NCBI RefSeq assembly: GCF_000143415.4
Contig: NW_003314277.1
Location: 1,811,185 to 1,875,184 of the forward strand
DNA: 64,000 nucleotides
Direction: 5' to 3'
DNA from: Selaginella moellendorffii
Taxonomy: Eukaryota > Streptophyta > Lycopodiopsida > Selaginellales > Selaginellaceae
The notes beneath the pieces were generated by a model, which was given only the letters and a program-made list of their open reading frames with translations, was not told the origin of the DNA and did not search any database. Below, piece after piece: positions 44,861 to 53,913 of the stretch (positions are counted from its first letter, which is position 1; every line of letters begins with the position of its first letter). A program made the position numbers and the translations under genes.

Positions 44861-47469
44861 CTACCTGCGAATCCATAACACTGCTGAGTCGTACTGCGAT
44901 TGAAAGCCCCGCAGGGTATTAACCTTGGCTGGTCGGTCGTGCACGGTTTGTCTCGCTCAAACGCGTAGGGGCTATATGAGACAAAGCCGAGTGAACATCA
45001 TGTAGCTGCAAATAAGAACTTACCAGCCGGTGCTCGGGAGCTTTCCTTGCTCTCAAACAAGGAGAGAAAAACTCGTGCTGCATTGCCTCGCGAGCGCTTA
45101 TCCTCTCTTCGGGGTTAGCTTTCAGGCACTTGCTGATCAGGTCGAGAAAAGAAGAAGGTAGTTCAGGTGATTTGATCCACTCGGATATGGAGGTACCATC
45201 ACAATCGTGTTTCAGTTCCTGAACGGCAAGCTTTTGATAAAACCAAGAAAGAGAGATAAAAAATAAAATCGTTCTACCTCAAGGAAGCACGTTTTTTTGG
45301 TTCCCACGAGTTCTTTCAACTCCCTTGTACCACATAGCTTTGCAATCTCCTGGATTGTCCTGCAGCATGCGTATGAAGAGCAATAAGAGAAGTTTCTTAA
45401 ATGCAACAGATGGTCGTACTTGGGGACTCCACCGTTAGAAAAGGGCAGCTTTCCAGTTGCGATCTGGAGTAGCGTTACAGCAGCGGACCAGATGTCAACC
45501 TTTACAGTTTGTGGAGAACCCAGCAAAACCTGTATCCAAGTGATCACATAGAGTGAAAAGTGCAGGAAAAATCAGCTAAGTACCTCTGGGGCGCCATATC
45601 CTTTTGTTCCAACGCAAGCTATTCTCCCTGGTTTTACAACTTCAGAGGGTCAGCACGGCTGTAGAACAAATGCTTACGTCGATCGAGAGAACAAGACGGA
45701 TAGATTGTTGCGAGCGGCTTGATATCTGTGACTGACGTCGGCTTCAAACCCACTCTCTTGCGAGCCTGGTTGGAAGGGATATTGCTCGTCACATATTCCC
45801 TGAGAGGCTTTCTTGTCATCTGCACAGGCTGCATGTGTTCCTAAAGAGCAGAAATTCATCTCAAGAAGTTATAGCACAACATGGAATAGCCTACCTGAGA
45901 CTTATAGTCAGCCGAACGTAATCTCTTTAGCATTTTATCGAAATCTTCGGCGTCTGCCTCCAGTCGAGAGCACTGTAATAAGGCGTTCCGTTCCTCTGTG
46001 AAAGTAATGTCGGCTGGCAGACTGCATTGCATCTGTCTGTTTTGGTTTGGCAGTCTTCCTGATCACATAAAGAACTTTCCATAAATTGCTAGAATAGATT
46101 GCCAATAGAATGCTTACTTTTAGCCCTTCCAGCGAGATCCTGTTCCTTGCAATAACGAAAGTTAGCATCCAGATAATAAAACTATAAAAGCGTACCAATG
46201 CAAGATTAAAATCCACTAAATGCCCCACTTTGCTTTTCCTTGAATAGAGGAAATTTCCTGGCTTCACATCCCTGTGTATAATGTTCTGCAGAAGTTCAAA
46301 TGTAAAAACAGTGTTGACAAAAAAAAAAAAAAACAGGCCAACCTTTTGGTGCATGTAATTCAGCGCTTTGAACAGATGAAAACCATACGATCGTAGATCA
46401 TTCATACTAATGTCTTTCTTCAGCGACTGTAACAAATTAAGTTAGTCTAGAAAGTGGAAGAATAGTGTAAAACCTGAATGCTGTCGTATTCGACATGTTC
46501 CAGAACAAGATATTTCTTTTCACCGTCTCTAATGACTTCCTCCAACCTGATTATGCTGTGCTTGCCTCTATGTAAAGCAGAAACATCAAACGAAATCTTA
46601 CGAGAATAAAGATAAGCTTACCCAAACAATTTCAGCAATTTTATCTCCTTGTCAACACTCGCAGCAATTTTATCTCCTTGAAGTGGACCTGTGAGAATCG
46701 TTAGCAAAAGCCCTGGCCCAAAAAATATACAAAGAAACAACGCACACTTGATGGCAAAGAGCCGGCCATCTCCAAAGCGCCTCGCCTTAAAAACCACGCT
46801 ATAAGCTCCTGAAAATATAAAGTTAGAGGATGGAATCTAGAGCGAAAGAATTAAAATGAGAAAAAGGAAAAGAATTACCCGAGCCTTCCACGCCTTCTAT
46901 CCTGTAGTTCTGCAAATTTGGAATGGGGATTGGTCCCTATGAAAGCCAGAAGTTAGGCTAGAAAGAAAGCTCCAAAAGAAGGCTACCTTTGTTCTATGGT
47001 GGAAAACTTCGTCGATGGCTTTAGCACTGTGTGGCGCTATCGGAACAAGCTCATGAGCGACCTCTTGCCTTTGATCCTCGTTGTCGGGAACTAAATTTGA
47101 AGCCTCGAATTCGAGGACAGTCTCACCTTGGAGATCGTCTGGGGCTTCGAGACAAGCCCTTTGATCTACCGGCAAAGAATCCACGTCCGCGGCGACACCA
47201 TTTCCTTTGCCCTGATTACCGTCACGATTGGCGCCGGAGAGCTCCAGATCTTCTTTTGCCTCGCACTCCACAGCACCAGAGTCGCACCTATCGGCGCCAG
47301 GGCAAGAGATGAAGAGCCTTCTGGCTTTTCCCTTGAGAGGAGGCGGCGGCTCTTCCTCTGGTCGCCTTCTTTTCTCCAGACAGCTGCCTACCTGCGATGG
47401 ATCCACATCCAGCTTCCTGCGAATGTAGCCGCGAAATCGCGAGAGCAATGCGATGGAGAATCCCGCCAT
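44861..47469 (-). CDS. CDC7: CDC7-like (DDK) protein kinase
   Basis: A multi-exon minus-strand gene with about ten short introns; exon edges were read from splice signals and are approximate. The N-terminal extension (MAGFSIALLSRFRGYIRRKLD..) precedes the kinase domain. Kinase motifs are a Gly-rich loop (EGVEGSG-AYSVVFKARR), FAIKC with the VAIK-type lysine, LVLEHVEYD, IIHRDVKPGNFLYSRKSK, LVDFNLAL and VDIWSAAVTLLQIATG. A C-lobe segment ISEWIKSPELPSSFLDLISK ends in ANPEERISAREAMQHEFF. The PGNFL and DFNLA wording plus the kinase inserts fit plant CDC7, the S-phase kinase that phosphorylates MCM helicase with DBF4. DFN replaces canonical DFG. The 3' end is uncertain: the last frame stays open to a stop at 44861, past a possible donor near 45016. 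Confidence 0.85.
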
Positions 47470-47566
47470 CGCTACGCCACGGTTGCGCGCGATCTGAAGA
47501 ACCCTAGGTAGCAAAAAGTAGCGGGAAAATTTCAAGTGATCTATTAGGGTTTATGGTTTTAGGGCT
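47470..47566. promoter_or_regulatory. 97-bp divergent promoter, CDC7-like and coilin
   Basis: Only 97 bp separate two divergent start codons. Telobox-like AACCCTAG (about 47503) and TAGGGTTTATGG (about 47544) motifs flank the gap, one near each start. The actual transcription starts must overlap or lie very close to the ATGs. Confidence 0.7.
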
Positions 47567-49822
47567 ATGGCATTGAGGCTTCGTCTCCGCTTCGATGGCG
47601 CTTGCGGCCTCGCGAAGAATTCGCAGGGCATGCTGCAGTGGTGGTTCTCGGTCTCGGATTCCATGGCGACAATCGCTGATCTCGCCGCGGGGATTGTGTC
47701 GTTCTTCCACTTACAGCGCTCTTGTCCTTACGGTGTTCTTCTCCTGGTAAGCATGTAAGAAGTGAATGTAGGCCTCTTAATCGATCGACCAGATGGAAGA
47801 TTTCGCTCTGCCGCCCTTGCAATCGATCGGCTTGCTGAGTGACAAGGATATCATCACGTAAGTTTTTTCAATGTTCGTTCCTTCTCTTGAAAATGTAATC
47901 GTTTGTTTTGCAGTGTGAAGCCTTTGGAATTTCCTCCACACGCGCCTTTGAAATGGGGACAGCTCCCAGAAGAAGACGATGGCAACAAAGTGCTGAGAAT
48001 TTGCGCTCAAGATGAGTTTGAAAAGGAGTCGGGCGGATACAAAAGCGAAGACGAAGGGCTCGCACAGACAGCTTCCATCGACGAAGATTTTCCGAGAAGG
48101 CCAAGGTCTTTGCAAATGAAAGAGAGGTACCGTGTTTTATTTTTTTTTCCTTTGCTGCCTTTGTGACTTGGAAACATTCTTTAGGCTGAAGAAGATGTTA
48201 AAACCCGTGGCCAAAGTTTTCAAACGTAAGACTGCCAATGTTGACAAGAAGCCGAAAAGAAAGTAAGATTGTGTGATATATTTGTGCGTTGTTTCTATAG
48301 CGCCGATTTGCAGGAAACAAGCAGAAAAAGATGAAACCGAAAACGGTGAGGTGTTGTCGAGCAAGAAGACCAAGAAAAAGAAGAGAAAGATCGAAGAAGA
48401 GGAGGACGACAGCTCAGAAGACGATAAACATGAAGTCCAAAAAGATGAGCCCAGGTACACATTTTAGGCTCTCGTGTACGCTTGTTGTCTTGTGGCATAA
48501 GTTGTTCTCACGTCTTATGACATATCAGAAATGACGAGCCCAAGAACAACGAAGCACAAGAAAAGGTAGACGCTTATTATTGAAAGATACTCAACGAAGA
48601 TTGTATTGCAGACCATTAGTAGGAGTTCTCGAAGGAAGAAAGCAAAACGTGCTTGGCTAAGAACGAACAAGCTCGCACAGGCTGCGGAAGTGAGTTTCTT
48701 GTTTTCTCATGTGTCCCAAAACACTATTTCCATTGCAGGTTGGTCGTGAAAACACTACAGTTGACATTCAGTTGCCAGAGGAGCAAGTTGCGAAGCCTAC
48801 GGTAGTAGCTCCCGGGCATATACGATTTGAACCTCTTGATTCTGGTATGTGAGCTTCTCTCAAGAGTAAGATTCTGACTCTCGTGAAATGGCTGTGCAGA
48901 TGAAAACGAGAGCACTCCTGTGGTAAGCTTGGTGTTAGAGATGTTTGCTTGATAATTGAACAACCGGTTTTTTTGCAGCCTATGAATTTTGGTGGTGGAC
49001 TTAAAAGCAAGAAGCAGGGGCAGAGTTGGGGCCAGCAGAAGCGATCAGGACGCCAGGAGAGAACGTGGAACAGCACAGTGGGAGAAGAAGCAAGAACAGT
49101 CCAAGAATACAAGACCATTGCAGAGGCAACGCTCGATTTTAACAGCCTTCCGCTGCTGCAAGGCATTCCAGAGGTTTAAATTGATTCCAGAATTTGTTTC
49201 AGTTGACGGAAGTTTTTACTTTGCGGCAGGAGGGAGATGTTCTTGCTTACAAACTGGTGGAGCTATCCACATCTGGAACACCGGAGGTTTCTTCATTCAG
49301 AGTAAGTTTCAACTCCACAAGTCTCTTAGTCCTTAAAGCCTGTGTGGTTTGACAGGTGGGAAAGGTTACAATCTACGACAATAACTCGAAGGTTGTGAAA
49401 CTGGTTCCAGTCCAGGACTATCCACTGGAAAGAATAAATGAGGAGTCGGAATTCCCCGAGCCTTACCAGGAAGATGGCTCGCTCGAGGTAAATGCCGTGG
49501 ACGTGTTTTTGGCACTAGAGTTTCCATGATTCCAGATGGATATCTCACTCCTTGTGGAAGCGCACATACTCCAAGGGAACACCACAACGAGCACACAGAA
49601 CACAAAGACGACACCTTCTGGTATGAAACTCTCCTTCAAATTTTCAAACTTCCAAAACTCTCTACTGCAGAGAATGGTTTGCTTCCTGAGCCAGCGAACA
49701 AAAAAGAGGAAGAGCTCAAGGTCCCTCCAACAAAAGCCGAGAGGTGGCAGATCAAATCCATGAAAGCTGCCGGCTTGAGCGCTACACTGGATCGGCTACG
49801 CGCTACATGCCTAGACGAGTGA
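47567..49822 (+). CDS. COIL: Coilin (Cajal body scaffold)
   Basis: A gene of about ten short exons. The first is 47567-47746 and the second 47793-47857; the last ends at TGA 49820-49822. The N-terminal coilin domain is clear (LRLRFDGACGLAKNSQGML, FHLQRSCPYGVLLL-MEDFALPP, LLSDKDII-TVK). A Lys/Glu-rich nuclear-localisation-like middle (KKTKKKKRK) follows, then the SRSSRRKKAKRAWLR motif, a GHIRFEPLD segment, and a C-terminal Tudor-like fold (EGDVLAYKLVELS, SSFRVGKVTIYDNNSK). Coilin scaffolds Cajal bodies, where snRNPs and snoRNPs mature. Its 3' end lies only 7 bp from the converging WDR55 stop. Confidence 0.9.
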
Positions 49823-49829
49823 GAGCTCC

Positions 49830-50849
49830 TCAAATTAGATCCGCGAAGAACGACGAAGAGCCACCACCAGGTACGTGACTCTTCCCCCTCCTGTCCATCT
49901 CTTCCTCGTTTCTAACGCTCGCATTCGCAGAGCCACCGTTGCTAGAGGCGGAGTTACCAGTCATGTCCCAGAGCTTCAAAACTTGATCGTGAGAAACGCT
50001 TCCCAGCACCGACTTATCAAACGAAAACGCCAGCCTCTCCACTGGGAAGTCCGAGTGCTCGCCAATCACGCCAGTGATCCGGTTTGGCAGTATGGAAACT
50101 TGGCGGATGATCCCATCGCTGGAACCGGTGATGAGCGTCGCCTCATCCAGCTTGAGCATGGAATCCACGGAGCTGGGATGACCCACGAAGCGATCGTCGC
50201 AGTCCTGGAACTCACCCCACGAGTAGAGCAATAGAACTCCACTTTGCGATCCACACACTACTTTGGTGCGTTGTTTAGCGAGAACCACCGAGAGGAGCTC
50301 GTCCTCGGAGAACTCGGACCGAAAATCCACCTTGTTCCTTCGCAAGCTGCTCACTGCTAGCGTTCCATCGCCGCTGACGCTCAGGAGCTCCATCATCTCG
50401 CCCACGAACTCGAGATCGCTGACGAAGTCCTCGTGCGCGGCGATGGATCCAACGCAGCGGCTCTGGCGGGTGTCCCAGATCTTGATGGTGCCGCCGTCGT
50501 CGCCCGTGGCGATGGTGGTGTCGGTGAGATTGACGATGCGGTTGATCGCGGTGTCGTGCGCGTCGGGGAATCGCGAGACGCGCTGCCCGGATTCTACTCC
50601 CGTGGCGTCGATGGAGCGATCCGGGGAGACGGAGAGGAGGATCTCGCCGGCGTTGACGAAGGCGAGGCCGCGGCAGGATTCCTTGTGTGGGCGGCAGGAC
50701 CAGAGGCGGCGCGGCGGCGGAGGATCATCGGCGGCGCAATCGGCGTACCTGTAGAGGTGGATGCGGCCAGAGACGAGGCCGGCGGCGACAAGCGGCGAGG
50801 AGGGATGGAATGCGAGGTCGAATGGCACGGATTTGAAGTGGATCTCCAT
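49830..50849 (-). CDS. WDR55: WD40 protein, WDR55-like
   Basis: An intronless frame of 339 residues. The start is MEIHFKSVPFDLAFHPSSPL (ATG 50849), matching the family's N-terminal VPFDLxFHP wording. WD repeats include TIKIWDTRQ and LKLWDMTGN, with intervening G-S-DG segments (TGSSDGIIRQV, SGDGTLAVSS). The C-terminus SSSFFADLI resembles the FFADL ending of WDR55. WDR55 proteins act in nucleolar rRNA processing and, in Arabidopsis, associate with the DDB1-CUL4 ubiquitin ligase. A CTCT..AC-flanked 60-bp segment near the 3' end looks like an intron on the opposite strand (see findings), but it is coding here. Confidence 0.88.
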   Translation of the reverse strand: MEIHFKSVPFDLAFHPSSPLVAAGLVSGRIHLYRYADCAADDPPPPRRLWSCRPHKESCRGLAFVNAGEILLSVSPDRSIDATGVESGQRVSRFPDAHDTAINRIVNLTDTTIATGDDGGTIKIWDTRQSRCVGSIAAHEDFVSDLEFVGEMMELLSVSGDGTLAVSSLRRNKVDFRSEFSEDELLSVVLAKQRTKVVCGSQSGVLLLYSWGEFQDCDDRFVGHPSSVDSMLKLDEATLITGSSDGIIRQVSILPNRITGVIGEHSDFPVERLAFSFDKSVLGSVSHDQVLKLWDMTGNSASSNGGSANASVRNEEEMDRRGKSHVPGGGSSSFFADLI

Positions 50850-50967
50850 GGCCGCGGCGCGCAAGAACCCTAAAAACCCAAAACCTCTTAGAGCTTTATG
50901 AATGGAATGGAATGTTCTCCAAAACAAAACAAAGGAAAAAATGCTGGGGAATTCGCGAAGCTATGGA

Positions 50968-51311
50968 TCATCTTTGTGGCTCCAATGGCGGCTTCCCTGT
51001 CATGTTGGCAACGACCTGCGCAAGAGAATCGATCTAAATGAGAAGAGGAGGAGAGATTCTTGAGCTCAAACTCACGGATTTAAGATTGGGGTTTGGAGGC
51101 TGCTCGGATTTGTAGAGCGCCTCGCGCAGCGGAGGAACAACGAGCGGAAGAATCAATCCTGCCCACCAAAATCAAAGACTTTGACCCCCAAACTGCGAGA
51201 GATCGCTCAATTCCACTCACCGATCGATGCTACGATGCCGCTGATCACTAAAACCGGCTGGTTGAGCACCAGCGCCTTCATCTTCACATTGAATCCATGC
51301 GTGTCCCCCAT
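50968..51311 (-). CDS. Small single-pass membrane protein, NDUFA3 (B9)-like
   Basis: Three exons (51221-51311, 51076-51158, 50968-51015) join in frame to 73 residues. The protein reads MGDTHGFNVKMKALVLNQPVL, then a hydrophobic segment (VLVISGIVASIGLILPLVVPPL), then EALYKSEQPPNPNLKSVV. The layout (short N-terminus, PVLVxSxxxGxxxxILP helix, then a polar tail with a YN-PxP-like segment) resembles the complex I accessory subunit NDUFA3/B9. The similarity is short and the call is tentative. A generic small membrane protein is the alternative. It lies between WDR55 and PF16, its start 382 bp from the PF16 start in divergent orientation. Confidence 0.6.
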
Positions 51312-51693
51312 TTTGCCTCTCCTCTCCCTCGCTAGAACCCTAGAATCTCTTCTAGCCCTAGCACCACATTTCTTGCCACGTGTCAGTACGAAGAATATTT
51401 TAAATTTAAAAAAGTGATTCCTCTTTCCTCGATTCATCCATGCCTTTCGGTTGCCTCAACTGTCAGCCTAAAGTGGCGCGCCGACGGCCTCCAGCGCGCC
51501 ACGTGGCCGTCTCGAAGCGTTCCCTGGATTCATGGGAATGCATATAGCTAGGCGCGATGAGAGAGATCCAAAGTAGAGAAGAAGAGGGCCAAATATATTT
51601 TAGGGTTCTTGGGCGCGCGCGCGCGCGGGGCTCTCGTCCAATGCCGGCTACCGGCCGATGAGACGGCGGCGGCACGATGGTATGTAGAGAGGA
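51312..51693. promoter_or_regulatory. Divergent spacer between the NDUFA3-like gene and PF16
   Basis: A 382-bp gap. It contains AGAACCCTAG (telobox-like, 51345), an alternating GC run (51611-51625), and TAGGGTTCTTGG (51601). No TATA box is evident near PF16. Confidence 0.5.
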
Positions 51694-53794
51694 ATGGCGA
51701 CTGCACGATCGATTCTCCAGGTCGTTGAGAGCTTCCAAAAGTCGCGCACGCTGTTTGCCCGGACGATCGCGGAGCTCGCTCTAAAGCCACAGGTATACTG
51801 CCTAAATCCAAGAACACCGCAGCTTAATCTCTATGCAAGGTAAGCTGGAACAAGATCTTTCGATTTGATAGAGATCCAAGAATTCCTTTTTCTTCTTCCT
51901 CGTGCTTGATCTGTGCTTGTTTGTGATCGCAGAACGTGGAGATTCTCCACAATGCCGGTGTTCTGGTCTTGCTGCGACCACTCTTGCTGGATTGCATCCC
52001 ACAAATCCAGCAATTGGCAGCGCTGGGCCTCTCCCGGCTCGCAAACTACAGCGAAGAGCTAGCGGAGGTTTTTGTCACGGAGAAAATCCTCCAGCAAGTT
52101 CTATTCCCCCTCAGGTAACTCGCCATACAAAAAAATTTCTGTCCAAAAGAATTCTCCTCCATCTCTAATCGTTTTTCTCTCCTCTTACCTCTCAGAGATA
52201 TCAATCGTCACAACAAGAAGGCCGCCGCGAATGTCCTGCGAGCTGTGGCCAAGCACACGGCGCCCCTGGCACAGGCGGTGGTGGAGTCTGGAGCTCTGGA
52301 GCCACTGGTGCATTGCCTCGAGGAATTCGATCCATCCGTCAAGGAGGCCGGCGCGTCGACGCTGGCCAACATCGCCAGGCACAACGCTCGTCTCGCCCAG
52401 GCCGTGGCGGACGCTCGAGCGATTGGATTCCTCATTCTTTGCGTCCAGGTATGTAAAAGCTCAGCAATCTCTTCTTCCATCCTGCTAAGATGAAACTCAT
52501 GAACTTGTCAGGAACCCGAGATTGCGCTGCGAACAGCCGCAGGCACAGCGCTCTCGGAAATAGCAAAACATACCCCGGAGTTGTCCCAAGTTGTGATCGA
52601 AGCTGGAGCTACACCACACCTTGCCGCGCTCCTCACGCACAATGACTTCAGAGTAAAACGAGTGGTAAGTTTCTCTCGTCCAAACAAAGCTGGTAAAATT
52701 TACGTACCTCCTTGTCTACCAGGGTTGCTTGGCGCTCAGTCAGCTGGCCAGACACGTCGAGGATCAAGCAGAGGTTGGCCACGAGCACTTTCTCTCGCTG
52801 ATCTTCATTTGGTTTCTAATCGTTGCTCTGTAGGCCGTTGTGGAGCAAGAGATCTTCCCCAAGATGTTCGGCTGCTTGAAAGACCAGGATCCCCAACTCC
52901 GAAGAAACGGAGCCACTCTGATACGCGAGGTCGTCAAGCACTCGGCAGCGCTCGCCCAGCTTGTTGTTGGCGCCGGTGGACTCTCCGTCTTGATCGAAAA
53001 CATTTCGGACACTTTCGGCAACGAGCGCTTGCCAGGTACTCTCTTTTTTTCCTGTCCAGTTTCCTGCCACCTTTCTTTTTGTCCTGTGTTTCCTGCCACC
53101 GCAAAGTAACCAACGCCGGGGACTGTACAGGTATAATGGCTGTCGGCTACATTGGCGCCTTCGACGAGATGCTGTCCAGCTCGGTCATCGCGTCAGGCGG
53201 CGTGGCGGCGATGGTGTGTGCACTCGTTCAGGAGCACGAAGACCACATCAAGAGCGCGTCCGCATGGGCTCTGGGACAGATCGGCAAGCACGGCCCCGTC
53301 CACGCTCTTGCCGTTGCCGAGGCCGGAGCGCTCCCACACCTGGTCGCCACCTTCCTGTCGAAGACCAGCAGTGAGGACCTCCAGTCCAAGTGCAAGAAAG
53401 CTCTCAAGAACCTCTCGGACCGTCTGAGTCACCTCCCCGCTCTGGATTCGCTGCTACAGGTACGTCCATCTTGTTCTTTGAGCTTCTTCGCTGAGAGACT
53501 GTCGGGGCTTTGTCACAGGGACCAATGCTGCCTGAAGGTATACTCAAGTACGTCCTAGGCTCTCTCGCGAAGGTGTTGGCCGCGGATAGTGATGCCAGAG
53601 CCAAGTTCGTGACGTCTGGCGGCTTTGAGAAGCTCCAGAACCTGGCAGCCGAGCCGGGCACGGAGCTGCGCGAGTGCATCGACCTCATCAACAGCGTCTA
53701 CCCGGTGGAGATTGTCCACTACTACTCTCCAGGATACTCGGAAGTCCTGCTGAAGAAGCTTACTGGTGCGAAGCCAGCCATCCCCGTAGGCTGA
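51694..53794 (+). CDS. PF16: PF16/SPAG6, armadillo-repeat protein of the flagellar central apparatus
   Basis: Eight exons (51694-51792, 51933-52114, 52196-52448, 52512-52664, 52723-52773, 52834-53035, 53131-53459, 53519-53794) join in frame to 514 residues, the usual family length. The start MATARSILQVVESFQKSRTL and phrases such as NAGVLVLLRPLLLD, GALEPLVHCLEEFDPSVKEA, QNVEI and VHYYSPGYSEVLLKKL are characteristic of PF16. Armadillo repeats run almost end to end. PF16 stabilises the C1 microtubule of the axonemal central pair and is needed for flagellar beating. In plants it can only serve motile sperm. The intact frame therefore implies a species with swimming sperm and sperm-specific expression. 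Confidence 0.95.
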
Positions 53795-53913
53795 GAGGCG
53801 AAAAAACTTTGTCGAGCTGGTTGAGCTCCACGGCTGAGCTTGTAAGTGTAAATGTGTGGCAAAAACGTCGAGTACGAGTTCGTCATCTCGGTCTTTTCAA
53901 AACGGGCATTCCT

